DNA of 64,000 nucleotides from Paenibacillus taichungensis (GCF_013359905.1 NZ_JABMCC010000101.1:248001-312000), one strand, 5' to 3'; shown: positions 45,896 through 56,778, counted from the stretch's first letter. Numbers and translations: made by a program. The notes: generated by a model not told the origin, from the sequence alone.

Positions 45896-46665
45896 TGTAT
45901 TTTCTGCAAATTATGAATTTTTTCGTAAATGTTGGGGCCCAAAACAAAAATAAGCTTAAGTGCTCGAATTGAGCTCTTAAACATTCTTAAAATTTATACT
46001 ATGCTTCTATACGTTTCAGTACATCATAATAATACAAACAAGGATCCCATCGAAAAGCTTCAAACGATTCCCTGTTAGAAATATTTACCGATATAATAAG
46101 CTTTCTTATAATTTATTATAAAATCTTCTCTATTCCATGAAATTGTTAATTGACAAAATATCCATTACGGATTACTTGTTTCAGCTTGATATTTAAAATA
46201 CTTTTTTAACATTTAAACAGAGCAAGCTCAGTTATATTCCACAAGAATATTTTGTCACTTCCGCAATACCATCTCATTCGCTTTTTGCGCATTTATGCAA
46301 ATCATTCTCAAGCTTTTGATTAAACCGATAACCAGACTTGGAAAAATAAAATCCTATTACTGGAATTTATAGAAGTATCAAATATGAGTTGTAAACATAA
46401 CTTTAGGGCTTAAATACATTATTCCTGCGGCACAAGTCCTAGATTAACTTTCGTCTTATACAACTCCATCTCTTTTATCGGTTACAAAACAGCATTATAT
46501 TAGACTAAAACAAAAAATAAACGGCATACAGATGGATTGAATAAAGTCTACTACAGTCCGAACCAGGATCGAATATCCCATTTCCGTGTAGTCGTCTGAT
46601 CTTTATTCATCCATTGTATACCGTCATTTATACTTCAATCGCTCTAACAGCGCATTACACCTATG
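45896..46665. other. 770-bp gene-free, AT-rich stretch between hslU and the fla/che control region
   Basis: No reading frame with a ribosome site and no recognisable CodY residues on either strand. B. subtilis has codY (about 259 codons) at exactly this place. The only clear structure is the long imperfect palindrome at 46521-46624. The rest is simple AT-rich sequence with no detectable promoter or RNA gene. Confidence 0.6.
46521..46624. repeat. Imperfect 104-bp inverted repeat downstream of hslU
   Basis: Left arm 46521-46546 (ACGGCATACAGATGGATTGA then ATAAAG) pairs with right arm 46601-46624 (CTTTATTCATCCATTGTATA then CCGT) with about three differences; an inner CTAC/GTAG pair extends it. 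About 54 nt lie between arms. It starts 41 nt after the hslU stop. No T-run, no flanking duplication seen. Could be a MITE-like remnant or an mRNA-end structure. Confidence 0.55.
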
Positions 46666-48066
46666 TTACAGGATATATTGACTTAAATCACGATCAAGTG
46701 CAATGTCATTCAATTTCTCACGTACATATTCCGGAGTGATTACCATACGCTCCAGCGTAAGCTCTGGCGCTTCAAAAGACAAATCCTCAAGAAGTTTCTC
46801 CAGAATAGTATGCAGGCGCCGTGCACCGATATTTTCAGTATTCTGATTCACGGACTCAGCCAGCTTGGCAATCTCACGAATGGCATCATCCGAGAACTCA
46901 ATCTCAATATTCTCCGTACGCAGCAAATCCACATACTGCTTGGTTAACGCATTTTTAGGTTCAGTGAGAATCGACACAAATTCATCAAGCGTCAGGCTGT
47001 TCAGTTCTACACGGATTGGGAAACGCCCCTGGAGCTCTGGAATGAGATCTGAGGGCTTTGCTACGTGAAATGCGCCAGCTGCCATAAACAGGATGTAATC
47101 CGTTTTGACAGGGCCATACTTGGTCATTACCGTAGATCCTTCCACGATTGGCAGAATATCACGCTGTACCCCTTCACGGGATACGTCTGGGCCGCTACCG
47201 CGTCCTTGACTGGCCACTTTATCAATTTCGTCAATGAATATGATACCTGTTTGTTCCGCCCGGCGAATGGACTCCTGAGTAACATCATCCATATCGATCA
47301 ACTTGCCCGCTTCTTCCTGAATTAATACTTTGCGAGCTTCCTTAATCGCCAGTTTACGTTTTTTGGTACGACGAGGTAATAAACTGCCAAACATCTCCTG
47401 CATGTTCATCCCCATCTGATCATTTCCTTGACCAGCGAACATGTCCATCATGTTAGGCGTGGTATCTTCCACATCAATTTCGATAACGTCATCTTCCAGC
47501 TTTCCAGATAACAAATCAAATTTGATTTTACGTCGCCGCTCGGCTACTCCGGTATCCGGTTCTTGCTCATCGGTTTCTGGCGTGTTGTTGCCATTATTAC
47601 CAAAAATCATTTCGAAAGGATTCCGCTGATTTTTGGATTTGGATTGTGAAGGGGCCAAAATATGTACGATCCGCTCATTGGCAGCCTCTTCCGCTTTGTC
47701 TTTGACCTTTTCTGTACGTTCCAACTTGACCATCCGCAGTGATGTTTCAATCAAATCACGAATCATAGATTCCACGTCACGGCCAACATAACCCACTTCC
47801 GTGAACTTCGTAGCCTCCACCTTTACGAATGGGGCTCCTACCAACTTAGCCAGTCGGCGTGCAATCTCGGTTTTACCAACACCAGTAGGTCCAATCATCA
47901 GAATATTTTTTGGTACAATATCATCTTGGGTATGTTCGGGCAAAAGGCTACGGCGATAACGATTACGAAGGGCGACCGCTACCGATTTTTTAGCCTGTTT
48001 TTGACCTACAATGTACTTATCAAGCTCTGCAACGATTTGTCTTGGCGTTAACGCTTGAGTATCCAT
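46666..48066 (-). CDS. hslU: HslU (ClpY) ATPase, unfoldase of the HslUV protease
   Basis: AAA+ partner of HslV. Walker [20 protein letters not shown] (near 57), pore motif region [15 protein letters not shown], intermediate domain (about 110-240, with an acidic, Asn/Gln-rich part), Walker [18 protein letters not shown] and a C terminus DLSQYIL that would insert into HslV pockets. 466 residues (B. subtilis 467). It follows hslV after 136 nt with a possible hairpin in between. Confidence 0.97.
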   Translation of the reverse strand: MDTQALTPRQIVAELDKYIVGQKQAKKSVAVALRNRYRRSLLPEHTQDDIVPKNILMIGPTGVGKTEIARRLAKLVGAPFVKVEATKFTEVGYVGRDVESMIRDLIETSLRMVKLERTEKVKDKAEEAANERIVHILAPSQSKSKNQRNPFEMIFGNNGNNTPETDEQEPDTGVAERRRKIKFDLLSGKLEDDVIEIDVEDTTPNMMDMFAGQGNDQMGMNMQEMFGSLLPRRTKKRKLAIKEARKVLIQEEAGKLIDMDDVTQESIRRAEQTGIIFIDEIDKVASQGRGSGPDVSREGVQRDILPIVEGSTVMTKYGPVKTDYILFMAAGAFHVAKPSDLIPELQGRFPIRVELNSLTLDEFVSILTEPKNALTKQYVDLLRTENIEIEFSDDAIREIAKLAESVNQNTENIGARRLHTILEKLLEDLSFEAPELTLERMVITPEYVREKLNDIALDRDLSQYIL

Positions 48067-48139
48067 ATAGCTTCCCTCCTAACAGTATGCAAACCTTGTT
48101 TATGAGATAGAACATTATAGATTAGCTACAAGGACAAAG

Positions 48140-48195
48140 AATCTCCACGAAGTAACTGGAGCCGATTTAATCATCATGCCCCATCACGGGAGATT
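48140..48195 (-). other. Hairpin between hslV and hslU
   Basis: AATCTCC (minus, 48195-48189) pairs with GGAGATT (48146-48140) across a 42-nt loop that can fold further. Followed by CTTTGTCCTTG, so only a weak T stretch. It could slow or partly stop transcription between the protease and ATPase genes; this is inference. Confidence 0.3.
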
Positions 48196-48202
48196 GTTTT
48201 CC

Positions 48203-48745
48203 TTACAACTCTTCAACAATAATATTATTGTTGGTATATACACATAACTCTGATGCAATCTGGAGTGATTCACGAGCAATGTCTTTTGCTTCCAGATCCA
48301 CCGCATGACGTTTTAACGCGCGTGCAGCAGACAACGCGAAGTTTCCTCCCGAGCCAATAGCGATAACATCATCATCCGGCTCGATAATTTCTCCCCCACC
48401 AGAAATCAGCAGCATACCCGTTTTATCCATAACAATAAGGAGCGCCTCCAGTTTGCGCAAAATCCGATCCTGGCGCCAATCCTTGGCAAGTTCTACCGCT
48501 GCGCGCTGCAGATTACCATGATGTTCCTCCAGCTTGCCTTCGAATTTCTCAAATAAGGTAATGGCATCCGCAACGGAACCGGCAAAACCGGCCACTACCT
48601 GTCCTCGATATAAACGTCTTACCTTTTTTGCTGTATTTTTCATCACAACACTTTGCCCCATGGTCACCTGACCATCACCGGCAATGGCTGCTTTGCCATT
48701 ATGACGAACTGCACAGATCGTTGTAGCATGAAATGACATATCCAT
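48203..48745 (-). CDS. hslV: HslV (ClpQ/CodW) protease subunit
   Basis: Proteasome-like Ntn hydrolase. [20 protein letters not shown] and [20 protein letters not shown] are the conserved N-terminal strands, with [18 protein letters not shown] and [17 protein letters not shown] further on. B. subtilis CodW is reported to use an N-terminal Ser rather than Thr. Here ATG 48745 gives MDMSFHATT and ATG 48739 gives MSFHATT. GGAGG lies 8 nt before the first ATG, but only the second start leaves a Ser after Met removal. 180 or 178 residues. Confidence 0.95.
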   Translation of the reverse strand: MDMSFHATTICAVRHNGKAAIAGDGQVTMGQSVVMKNTAKKVRRLYRGQVVAGFAGSVADAITLFEKFEGKLEEHHGNLQRAAVELAKDWRQDRILRKLEALLIVMDKTGMLLISGGGEIIEPDDDVIAIGSGGNFALSAARALKRHAVDLEAKDIARESLQIASELCVYTNNNIIVEEL

Positions 48746-48771
48746 GATATCAGCCTCCTCCCACGATTAAT

Positions 48772-50115
48772 TTACACGCGTTCTGGAACGGTTAGACCTT
48801 CAGTTGCTGCAAAACGGGCAATGCCATCCAGTGCACGTTGCGCAAGTGCTTCATTCTTTTCCTTTTTGTTGCGTATTTTAGTTTCCAGCTTCGGCAGCAA
48901 CCCAAAATTTGCATTCATTGGCTGGAAATGTTTGAAATCAGCTGTTGTAATATACTGTGCCATACTGCCCAGCGTGGTCTCAACCGGCAATACCACCAGT
49001 TCCTGTCCAAGCGCTGCTTTGGCCGCATTCATTCCCGCGATTAAACCGGATGCCGCAGATTCCACATAACCTTCTACTCCCGTCATTTGACCTGCAAAGA
49101 ACAGGTTTGGACGGTCTTTGAACTGATACGTTGGACGAAGCAGTTTGGGAGAATTGATAAATGTGTTACGGTGCATTACGCCATAACGAACGAATTCCGC
49201 ATTTTCAAGTCCTGGGATCAAAGAAAAGACCCGCTTTTGTTCTCCCCATTTCAGATGCGTCTGGAATCCGACCAGATTGTACAGCGTTCCTGCTGCATTG
49301 TCCTGTCTAAGCTGAACAACAGCATGCGGCAGTTCTCCAGTATGCGGATTGACGAGTCCTACAGGTTTCATCGGACCAAACAAAGCCGTTTGTTTGCCAC
49401 GTTTCATCATGACTTCAATCGGCATACAGCCTTCGAAGTAAATTTCTTTCTCAAACTCTTTCAGTTGAGCAACTTCCGCTGTGATCAACGCTTCATAGAA
49501 CACATCGAATTCCTCTTCTGTCATAGGACAGTTCAAGTACGCCGCTTCGCCTTTATCATAACGTGAAGCCAGATATACTTTATTCATATCAATAGAATCT
49601 TTTTCGATAATTGGCGCAGCCGCATCATAGAAGTAGAAGTATTCTTCACCCATAAGGGCTTTGATTTGCTCGGACAATGCTGGTGAAGTCAAAGGTCCCG
49701 TTGCAACTACAACGATTCCATCTTCCGGCAAAGAAGTCAGCTCTTCGTTAACAACTTCAATGAGTGGATGCTGATGAAGCGTAGATGTGATCTCGCCTGA
49801 GAATCCGTCCCGGTCTACTGCAAGTGCTCCACCCGCTGGAACGGCATGACGGTCCGCTGCACCCAAGACCAGAGAATTAAGCATTCTCATTTCTTCCTTC
49901 AAAACACCAACTGCGTTAGTCAACCCATTGGCACGAAGCGAGTTGCTGCACACCAGTTCTGCAAATTTATCTGTATGGTGAGCCGGCGTTTTCACAACCG
50001 GTCTCATCTCGTATAGTTTTACGCGCACACCGCGACTTGCGATCTGCCAAGCTGCTTCTGTTCCTGCGAGCCCGGCGCCAATAACGGTTACTTGTTGTTC
50101 ATTCGTCAAAATCAT
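48772..50115 (-). CDS. trmFO: tRNA (uracil-54) methyltransferase TrmFO
   Basis: Folate- and FAD-dependent enzyme that makes ribothymidine at position 54 of tRNA. FAD-binding [20 protein letters not shown] at the N terminus, [20 protein letters not shown] (about 52-71), [45 protein letters not shown] and the C-terminal [20 protein letters not shown] are all typical. 447 residues (B. subtilis 435). It is followed 26 nt later by hslV with no xerC/codV in between. Confidence 0.97.
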   Translation of the reverse strand: MILTNEQQVTVIGAGLAGTEAAWQIASRGVRVKLYEMRPVVKTPAHHTDKFAELVCSNSLRANGLTNAVGVLKEEMRMLNSLVLGAADRHAVPAGGALAVDRDGFSGEITSTLHQHPLIEVVNEELTSLPEDGIVVVATGPLTSPALSEQIKALMGEEYFYFYDAAAPIIEKDSIDMNKVYLASRYDKGEAAYLNCPMTEEEFDVFYEALITAEVAQLKEFEKEIYFEGCMPIEVMMKRGKQTALFGPMKPVGLVNPHTGELPHAVVQLRQDNAAGTLYNLVGFQTHLKWGEQKRVFSLIPGLENAEFVRYGVMHRNTFINSPKLLRPTYQFKDRPNLFFAGQMTGVEGYVESAASGLIAGMNAAKAALGQELVVLPVETTLGSMAQYITTADFKHFQPMNANFGLLPKLETKIRNKKEKNEALAQRALDGIARFAATEGLTVPERV

Positions 50116-50138
50116 TTACCCCCATTAAGCTAATCCGC

Positions 50139-52229
50139 TCATTCTTCTTCCGGTTCCTCTACCGGTTCTTGATGATCACACGAAGTACACTGTAATCGTG
50201 TTCCCTGTTTGTTCCGTTTCTCAATCATTAGTGATCCGCAACTTGGACATGGTTTCGCTGACGGTCTATCCCATGATACAAAATCACATTCAGGATACTT
50301 GTCGCAACCATAGAAAATACGTCCCTTTTTACTGCGGCGCTCAACAACATGCCCTTCTTTACATTTCGGACAAGTCACACCTATATCCTTGATGATCGGT
50401 TTGGTATTCCGGCAATCCGGAAACCCGGAACATGCGAGAAACTTGCCGAAACGACCTAGCTTATAAACGAGCGGTTTGCCGCACTTCTCACATATTTCAT
50501 CCGATACTTCATCTTCAATCTCGATTTCTTTCATTTCTTCTTCTGCAAACTCAAGCCGCTTCTCAAAAGATTCGTAGAATTCTGCGAGTACTTTGACCCA
50601 ATCCTCCGACCCTTCCTCCACATGGTCAAGATCACCTTCCATGTTTGCGGTGAACTCCACATTCAGGATCTCCGGGAAAAACTCCTCCATCTGTTCGATG
50701 ACCAGTTCGCCCAGTTCCGTTGGCATGAATTTCTTCTCTTCAATGGCAACATATCCGCGCTTCTGAATGGTCTCCAGCGTTGGCGCATATGTACTCGGAC
50801 GCCCTATACCCAGTTCCTCAAGCGTTTTAACTAACCTTGCTTCCGTATAACGTGGTGGCGGCTGTGTAAAGTGCTGTTTCGGCTCAATCTCCCGATTCTC
50901 CAGCACATCTCCATTTTTCAGCGGAGGCAGAAGACGATCTTCTTCCGTTGTACCGTCATCATTACCTTCTACATATACCTTCATGAATCCCTGGAAACGA
51001 ACCTTTGAACCCGCTGCACGGAAAATTGTATCTCCTGCAGCAATGTCAACGGAGAGTGTATCCAGAACGGCAGATGACATCTGGCTCGCTATAAAACGTT
51101 CCCAAACCAGTTTGTACAACCGGAATTGATCACGACTCATAAACGATTTAATGGAATCCGGATCACGCAAAATCGACGTTGGACGGATCGCTTCATGCGC
51201 GTCTTGAGCATTGGCTGCTTTTTTGGAATAGTTTCTAGGCGTCTCCGGTGCAAATGGCTCACCGTACTTGCCAATAATATATTCCTTGGCTTCTTCCTGA
51301 GCCGATGCTGCAATTCGAGTAGAGTCTGTACGCATATACGTAATGAGACCGACTGTGCCTTCTTTTCCGAGGTCTACACCTTCATACAGCTGTTGTGCGA
51401 CAGACATCGTCTTGGAAGCTCTGAAATTCAATTTACGAGCGGCTTCCTGCTGCAAGGAACTTGTTGTAAAAGGAGCAGAAGGGTTACGGCTACGTTCCTT
51501 CTCTTTAACTTCTTTGACTGTAAAAGAAGCGCCTTCGATCTGTTTTAAAATGGCCTGTACTTCTGCCTCACTGCCAAGTTCGGTTTTGGTACCGTTCAAC
51601 TGATGGAACTTGGCTTCAAACGGATTTCCGTCCGCTGTCAGTTTGGCAGTAATGCTCCAGTACTCTTCCGGTTCAAAATCATTAATTTCATTTTCACGAT
51701 CCAAAATGATTTTGACGGCCACGGACTGAACGCGGCCAGCGGACAATCCTTTTTTGACTTTCTTCCATAATAACGGACTAATTTTATATCCTACAAGCCT
51801 ATCCAGAATACGTCTGGCCTGCTGCGCGTTAACCAGATCCATATTGATCTTACGCGGCGTTTTGAACGCATCTTTGACAGCCTGTTTCGTAATTTCATTA
51901 AATACCACTCGGCAATCCGCAGTTTCATCCAGTTCAAGTGCATGGGCCAAATGCCAAGCAATAGCCTCACCTTCGCGATCCGGGTCAGCTGCGAGATACA
52001 CTTTTTTCACTTTCTTTCGTGCATCCTTCAGTTCTTTCAAAATTGAACCTTTGCCGCGGATCGTAATATATTTCGGATTAAAATCATTCTCCACCTCAAC
52101 GCCGATCTGACTCTTTGGCAAATCGCGTACATGTCCCATCGAAGCTTTTACGATGAACTTGCTGCCTAAATATTTGCCGATCGTCTTCGCCTTTGAGGGC
52201 GACTCCACGATTACGAGTGCATCCGCCAT
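50139..52229 (-). CDS. topA: DNA topoisomerase I
   Basis: Type IA enzyme relaxing negative supercoils. TOPRIM domain [20 protein letters not shown] with [20 protein letters not shown]; active-site Tyr in [14 protein letters not shown] (about 300); C-terminal zinc ribbons: [20 protein letters not shown] with [15 protein letters not shown] with CDKYPEC, and CPSCG with CTSC. 696 residues, as in B. subtilis (691). ATG 52229 is preceded by GAGAGGAGGATGAACCT. Confidence 0.98.
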   Translation of the reverse strand: MADALVIVESPSKAKTIGKYLGSKFIVKASMGHVRDLPKSQIGVEVENDFNPKYITIRGKGSILKELKDARKKVKKVYLAADPDREGEAIAWHLAHALELDETADCRVVFNEITKQAVKDAFKTPRKINMDLVNAQQARRILDRLVGYKISPLLWKKVKKGLSAGRVQSVAVKIILDRENEINDFEPEEYWSITAKLTADGNPFEAKFHQLNGTKTELGSEAEVQAILKQIEGASFTVKEVKEKERSRNPSAPFTTSSLQQEAARKLNFRASKTMSVAQQLYEGVDLGKEGTVGLITYMRTDSTRIAASAQEEAKEYIIGKYGEPFAPETPRNYSKKAANAQDAHEAIRPTSILRDPDSIKSFMSRDQFRLYKLVWERFIASQMSSAVLDTLSVDIAAGDTIFRAAGSKVRFQGFMKVYVEGNDDGTTEEDRLLPPLKNGDVLENREIEPKQHFTQPPPRYTEARLVKTLEELGIGRPSTYAPTLETIQKRGYVAIEEKKFMPTELGELVIEQMEEFFPEILNVEFTANMEGDLDHVEEGSEDWVKVLAEFYESFEKRLEFAEEEMKEIEIEDEVSDEICEKCGKPLVYKLGRFGKFLACSGFPDCRNTKPIIKDIGVTCPKCKEGHVVERRSKKGRIFYGCDKYPECDFVSWDRPSAKPCPSCGSLMIEKRNKQGTRLQCTSCDHQEPVEEPEEE

Positions 52230-52326
52230 AGGTTCATCCTCCTCTCAGTCATGAAACTGCTGCTTGTTTTTATAATTCATACTTCATTAGCAGCAGGACT
52301 AACTTCCGCTAATAATCTATTTTCAC

Positions 52327-52347
52327 ATGCTGCCTTGATCGCAGCAT
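52327..52347 (-). other. Hairpin just after the dprA stop
   Basis: ATGCTGC-GATCAAG-GCAGCAT, a 7-bp perfect stem starting 3 nt after the dprA stop. There is no T-run (GTGAAAATAG follows), so it is more likely an mRNA-end or pausing structure than a full terminator. The rest of the 120-nt gap to topA has no evident promoter. Confidence 0.35.
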
Positions 52348-52349
52348 CG

Positions 52350-53480
52350 TCATACCCTTGCGTATTTGGTTCCAGGTAATTGGCTAATCTGCTTTTTTAT
52401 GATTAAAGATAACAGAACTGAATGCAAATGTCCAAAATCCCAGTTGAGCTGTTCCACAAGTTGATCCAGTGATTGCTCTTCCTGCTCTAGCAGATAAATA
52501 ACACGTTGTTCATCTGAAGATAGTTTCACGCCTGGGAAAATTCCTTCATTAGAAGTTTCACTGCTTTCAGCCGAACGTCCTCTATTGTAAGGAAGTTGTT
52601 CGGCATTTGGCAAGTCCAATCGAAACTCTTCCAATAAATCTGTGGCGCAGGTCACCAATTTTGCCCCCTGACGAATCAGATTGTGCGAGCCTCGGCTTTT
52701 GGGAGAAGTAATGGGACCTGGGACTGCAAACACGTCTCTTCCCGCTTCGAGCGCAGCATCAGCTGTAATGAGTGATCCGCTTCGGATATCAGCCTCTACA
52801 ACTAGCGTACCGAGGGTTAACCCTGCAATGATCCGATTACGTTCCGGGAATAATCCCTGACGTGCACGTGTACCCGGAGGATATTCTGACAAAAGCAGCC
52901 CTGTTTCGGCAATTCGTTCGGCAAGACTTGTATTTTCCGGTGGATAGATGTTATCAATTCCTGTCCCAAATACCGCAATAGTTTTGCCGTTTGCACGAAG
53001 AGTCGCATCGTGGCACACACTATCTATTCCTCTGGCAAGCCCGCTTACAATAGTCAGCCCTGCCTGGCATAGTTGCTCTGCCAGCTTCTCACCAATTTTA
53101 CGTCCATATACCGTAGGCATACGTGTTCCTACCATCGCAATGGATTGAGCGTGCAACAGATTCAGATCTCCGCGACCATACATCACCCAGGGTGGCTGAA
53201 CGGTTTCCTTCATTAATATAGGGTAATTATGATCCAAATAGGTAACGACTTCAATGCCCTGTTTATAAACACTCTCTTGTCTCTGCTCAATCCAGTCGAT
53301 ATTGAATTGCTTGGTTAGACGCACAGCCTGATCCTTGCGTAAACCCGCGGCAATCCAATCCCCTTCTTTATAATCCAGAAAATCCGTCAGTTGATGTTGT
53401 CCTGATAGCAGTTTGGAGATAGTTTTCTTACCAATACCATCCGTTTCATGCAGTCCAATCAAAATCCATCTTTCTTCCAT
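52350..53480 (-). CDS. dprA: DNA processing protein DprA (Smf)
   Basis: Loads RecA on incoming single-stranded DNA during transformation. Rossmann-like core: AMVGTRMPTVYGRKIGEKLA, VSGLARGIDSVCHDATLRAN, AVFGTGIDNIYPPENTSLAE, IRSGSLITADAALEAGRDVF and AVPGPITSPKSRGSHNLIRQ. The N-terminal SAM-like helices include IGLHETDGIGKKTISKLL. A C-terminal winged-helix-like part (from about 320) ends the protein. ATG 53480 has GGGAGG nine nt upstream (376 residues); the longer frame to 53615 runs through a terminator and is not used. Confidence 0.96.
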   Translation of the reverse strand: MEERWILIGLHETDGIGKKTISKLLSGQHQLTDFLDYKEGDWIAAGLRKDQAVRLTKQFNIDWIEQRQESVYKQGIEVVTYLDHNYPILMKETVQPPWVMYGRGDLNLLHAQSIAMVGTRMPTVYGRKIGEKLAEQLCQAGLTIVSGLARGIDSVCHDATLRANGKTIAVFGTGIDNIYPPENTSLAERIAETGLLLSEYPPGTRARQGLFPERNRIIAGLTLGTLVVEADIRSGSLITADAALEAGRDVFAVPGPITSPKSRGSHNLIRQGAKLVTCATDLLEEFRLDLPNAEQLPYNRGRSAESSETSNEGIFPGVKLSSDEQRVIYLLEQEEQSLDQLVEQLNWDFGHLHSVLLSLIIKKQISQLPGTKYARV

Positions 53481-53609
53481 AATTAGAAACCTCCCATAAC
53501 GGGAAGAAAATCTTCCCTCATATTGTGTGATAAGTGGCAACGGATCGCAAGCGTTTACCAATACAGGCAGACAACAGCTCCCTTTTACATCCTGTAAAAA
53601 AACGCAAAA

Positions 53610-53647
53610 AAGCAACCCTTCGCCCTGTTCAGGACAAAAGGTTGCTT
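53610..53647 (-). terminator. Terminator of sucCD
   Basis: Minus strand AAGCAACC (53647-53640) pairs with GGTTGCTT (53617-53610); the inside adds CTTTTGTCCTG paired with CAGGGCGAAG, then TTTTTTGCGTTTTTTT follows. A strong intrinsic terminator 83 nt after the sucD stop. Confidence 0.85.
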
Positions 53648-53729
53648 ACCTTTTCCGCATTTCAATAGTCGGCTCACCAGAAAAATAAATTTCCTGCTGC
53701 ACCGTTTCTTCTATTATAACGGAAAAGAA

Positions 53730-54659
53730 TTAATGTGTCGTGCACAAATTCAGAATTCCACGTTCTTCAAGTACGCTCACAAGAGTCGAGCCCATTTCAG
53801 CTGGCGTCGGAGCAACTTTGATTCCGCAAGATTCCAGTTTCGCAATTTTTTCTTTGGCTGTACCTTTACCACCAGAGATAATAGCACCGGCATGACCCAT
53901 GCGTTTGCCTGGAGGCGCCGTAACACCACCGATAAATCCAACCACCGGTTTGGTCATGTTTTCGCGTACCCACTCTGCAGCATCTTCTTCAGCCGTACCA
54001 CCGATTTCACCAATCATGATTACAGCATGTGTCTGTGGGTCTTCATTGAACCGTTTCAGGATATCAATGAACTCAGAACCTTTAACCGGGTCTCCCCCGA
54101 TTCCCACAGCAGAAGATTGTCCAATTCCACGCGCAGACAATTGATGAACTGCTTCATACGTGAGTGTTCCACTACGGGAGACCACGCCAACGTGGCCAGG
54201 CATATGAATATAACCCGGCATGATGCCAATTTTGCATTCCCCTGGTGTAATAACGCCCGGACAGTTTGGTCCGATCAGAACGGTATCTTTGCCTTCCATG
54301 AAACGGTCAACCTTGACCATATCAAGTACCGGGATACCTTCTGTAATACAGATCACGAGATCCAGCTCTGCGTCAACGGCTTCCATGATGGAATCCGCTG
54401 CAAATGCCGGAGGAACGTAGATGACGCTCGCTGTTGCGCCAGTAGCTTCCTTCGCTTCCTGTACTGTATTAAACACCGGCAGACTAACTACTTTGCCATC
54501 TTCCAGCGTAATATCAACATTGGTTCCGCCTTTACCCGGTGTAACGCCGCCTACCATCTGGGTTCCGTAGTCCAATGCGCCCTTCGTGTGGAACATTCCC
54601 GTTGAACCCGTAATGCCTTGCGTAATGACTTTTGTATTTTTATCAATCAAAATACTCAC
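53730..54659 (-). CDS. sucD: Succinyl-CoA synthetase alpha subunit
   Basis: TCA-cycle substrate-level phosphorylation with SucC. CoA-binding Rossmann part [20 protein letters not shown] and [15 protein letters not shown] loop, [20 protein letters not shown], and the phospho-histidine in [20 protein letters not shown] (near 245). 309 residues, standard 300. Start ATG 54659; 79 nt after sucC. Confidence 0.97.
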   Translation of the reverse strand: MSILIDKNTKVITQGITGSTGMFHTKGALDYGTQMVGGVTPGKGGTNVDITLEDGKVVSLPVFNTVQEAKEATGATASVIYVPPAFAADSIMEAVDAELDLVICITEGIPVLDMVKVDRFMEGKDTVLIGPNCPGVITPGECKIGIMPGYIHMPGHVGVVSRSGTLTYEAVHQLSARGIGQSSAVGIGGDPVKGSEFIDILKRFNEDPQTHAVIMIGEIGGTAEEDAAEWVRENMTKPVVGFIGGVTAPPGKRMGHAGAIISGGKGTAKEKIAKLESCGIKVAPTPAEMGSTLVSVLEERGILNLCTTH

Positions 54660-54738
54660 GTTGCTTCACATCCTTACGGTTATTTTTCAAGTGCCGGACA
54701 GCTCCGGAACTAAGGCAGCAATTTGCCCAGGAATGAAC

Positions 54739-55899
54739 TTATTTTACGAGGGCAACAATTTTCTGTGCACCATCGGCCATGGAATCAGCAGGAACGATAT
54801 TCAGGCCGGATTCACCCAAAATACGTTTACCAAGCTCCACGTTAGTTCCTTCAAGACGAACAACCAGCGGTTTAGTCAGGCCAAGCTGCTTCGCGGCTTC
54901 AACAACACCATTGGCAATGACATCACAACGCATAATGCCGCCAAAAATGTTAACGAAGATACCCGCCACTTTGGCGTCAGACAAAATGATTTTGAAAGCT
55001 TCGGTCACTTTCTCTGTTGTCGCACCGCCCCCAACATCGAGGAAGTTGGCCGGGTCGCCGCCATAGTATTTGATGATATCCATCGTCGCCATCGCAAGTC
55101 CCGCGCCATTGACCATACAGCCGATGTTGCCATCAAGTGCTATGTAGCTCAGGTCGTATTTGGAAGCTTCGATTTCTTTTTCGTCTTCTTCATCCAGATC
55201 ACGAAGTTCCAAAATGTCTTTGTGACGGAACAAGGCGTTGGAATCAAAATTCAATTTTGCATCCAGCGCGATAACGTTTCCATCTCCGGTAACAACGAGT
55301 GGATTGATCTCAGCAATGGAGCAATCTTTTTCGACAAATGCTTTGTACAACGCAAGCATAAACTTAACCGCTTTGTTCACCAACTCATTCGGAATACGAA
55401 TGCTGTACGCCAGTTTACGCGCCTGGAACACTTGCAATCCAATTGCAGGGTCAATAATTTCTTTGAAAATTTTCTCAGGTGTAGCTTCAGCTACTTCTTC
55501 GATCTCTGTACCGCCTTCTTCGGAAGCCATCATTACGACGCGGCCAGTGGCACGGTCCACAACAACACCCACATAATACTCTTTGCGGATATCGCATCCC
55601 TCTTCAATCAGAAGACGCTTCACTTCTTTACCTTCAGGTCCAGTCTGGTGTGTTACCAATACTTTTCCCAAAATTTCGGATGCGTAAGCACGAACTTCGT
55701 CGATACTTTTCGCTACTTTCACGCCGCCGGCTTTCCCCCGGCCACCTGCATGAATTTGCGCTTTGACTACAGTCACCGGACTGCCCAGTGCCTCTGCGGC
55801 CGCAACCGCTTCATCGACTGTATAAGCAACCTTTCCGTTTGGAACGGTGACTCCATACTGTTTCAGTACTTCTTTTCCTTGATATTCATGGATATTCAT
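54739..55899 (-). CDS. sucC: Succinyl-CoA synthetase beta subunit
   Basis: ATP-grasp subunit binding nucleotide. [80 protein letters not shown] and [19 protein letters not shown] are signatures. 386 residues (B. subtilis 385). GGAGGATTCGAG precedes the ATG. The upstream gap holds a cre-like site and a palindrome. Confidence 0.98.
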   Translation of the reverse strand: MNIHEYQGKEVLKQYGVTVPNGKVAYTVDEAVAAAEALGSPVTVVKAQIHAGGRGKAGGVKVAKSIDEVRAYASEILGKVLVTHQTGPEGKEVKRLLIEEGCDIRKEYYVGVVVDRATGRVVMMASEEGGTEIEEVAEATPEKIFKEIIDPAIGLQVFQARKLAYSIRIPNELVNKAVKFMLALYKAFVEKDCSIAEINPLVVTGDGNVIALDAKLNFDSNALFRHKDILELRDLDEEDEKEIEASKYDLSYIALDGNIGCMVNGAGLAMATMDIIKYYGGDPANFLDVGGGATTEKVTEAFKIILSDAKVAGIFVNIFGGIMRCDVIANGVVEAAKQLGLTKPLVVRLEGTNVELGKRILGESGLNIVPADSMADGAQKIVALVK

Positions 55900-55990
55900 T
55901 CTCGAATCCTCCTATCAACATGACTGCAACAAGGCGGGTTGGTAGACTAACAAAAGACAAATGTTGACTATTTTCACTTAAACCCAATTC

Positions 55991-56018
55991 ATTGTAACAT
56001 GTTTTTAAAACGCTTTCC
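55991..56018 (-). promoter_or_regulatory. Candidate promoter with cre-like site upstream of sucC
   Basis: On the minus strand GGAAAGCGTTTTAA (56018-56005) matches the CcpA operator core TGAAANCGNTTTCA in 12 of 14 positions by eye. TACAAT at 55996-55991 could be the -10 box; no good -35 box is found, and the cre-like site covers its place. This would fit glucose repression of sucCD, which is inference. Confidence 0.4.
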
Positions 56019-56051
56019 TTAAAAAAGTAATGGTTAATAGACAGTATTTTG

Positions 56052-56071
56052 ATATGGGTATGATCCCATAT
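56052..56071. promoter_or_regulatory. Perfect palindrome upstream of sucC
   Basis: ATATGGG-TATGAT-CCCATAT, 7-bp arms and 6-bp centre. It lies about 60 bp upstream of the putative sucC -10 box and just beyond the ohrR terminator. No T-run follows on either strand, so it is more operator-like than terminator-like. Regulator unknown. Confidence 0.4.
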
Positions 56072-56091
56072 TGTGAATGCTTGGATATTAA

Positions 56092-56122
56092 TGGAAAAAA
56101 CCTCAGCTAATAAGCCAAGGTT
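56092..56122 (-). terminator. Terminator of ohrR
   Basis: Minus strand AACCTTGGCT-TATT-AGCTGAGGTT with two G-U pairs, then TTTTTTCC. It lies 27 nt after the ohrR stop codon and separates ohrR from sucCD. Confidence 0.8.
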
Positions 56123-56148
56123 TCTTAATAGTAATACGATGTTACATT

Positions 56149-56604
56149 TTATTTTTTGGCTTCTTTGGTGTTGGTTTGATGTACTTTCTCCAGCAGTCCC
56201 TTGAACTGTCCCAGTAAAGATTCGAACTCAGTACTGTTCAGACATGCATCTTCCTGGATCGCTTCAGGTATAGACAAGGCTTTATGGCGAAGTTCCCGCC
56301 CAGCGTCTGTAAGTGTAATCAATACTTTCCGTTCGTCCTGAGCTGAACGTTCGCGATGAATAAGTCCTGCTGACTGCAAACGTTTCAGAAGAGGCGTCAA
56401 AGTGCCTGAATCGAGGTAAAGTGCCTCTCCGATTTCCTTAACCGTACATTCTTCACGTTCCCACAATACCATCAAGACCAGATATTGAGAGTAGGTTACC
56501 CCAAGCACCTCAAGATAGGGTTGGTACATCTTCGTAATTTCACGTGAACAAGCGTATATGGCAAAGCATAATTGGTTATCCAGCTTCAAACTTTCATTCT
56601 GCAT
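56149..56604 (-). CDS. ohrR: MarR-family organic hydroperoxide sensor, OhrR type
   Basis: Dimeric repressor inactivated by organic peroxide oxidation of an N-terminal Cys. C13 in QLCFAIYACSREI aligns with the reactive C15 of B. subtilis OhrR; Tyr residues in KMYQPYL and TYSQYLVLM match its partners. A second Cys (C19) and C120 are present, so disulphide chemistry like the 2-Cys subtype is possible. The winged helix shows EIGEALYLDSGTLTPLLKRL and ERSAQDERKVLITLTDAGRE. 151 residues. No ohr peroxidase gene is adjacent. Confidence 0.88.
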   Translation of the reverse strand: MQNESLKLDNQLCFAIYACSREITKMYQPYLEVLGVTYSQYLVLMVLWEREECTVKEIGEALYLDSGTLTPLLKRLQSAGLIHRERSAQDERKVLITLTDAGRELRHKALSIPEAIQEDACLNSTEFESLLGQFKGLLEKVHQTNTKEAKK

Positions 56605-56778
56605 AGATCTGTCCCACCTACCTATTGTGCATTCTATATTCCTTAATAATAGAGGCTTACAACTGTTATAATCGCTAGAATTTGCGAATTATTAGGAGCC
56701 CCTCATCTATCTTATCATAAATTATAAAAAAAACAGAATAATTGAGCACAAATGATTTTACTTTTCTATTTAATAGTG

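Noticed and set aside
45781-45984. 67-codon minus-strand frame as a possible codY remnant
   Set aside because: It spans the terminator at 45860-45895 and shows no CodY or other recognisable residues.
52991-53615. Longer dprA start at 53615 and a cre-like sequence near 53540
   Set aside because: The extension runs through the sucCD terminator; ATG 53480 has an ideal ribosome site. The cre-like match is only about 11 of 14 and lies in unremarkable context.
54586-55923. 445-codon plus-strand frame opposite sucC and sucD
   Set aside because: It is antisense to sucC, which is certain; the translation has no family features, is rich in Phe/Asn/His and lacks a ribosome site. It is a shadow.
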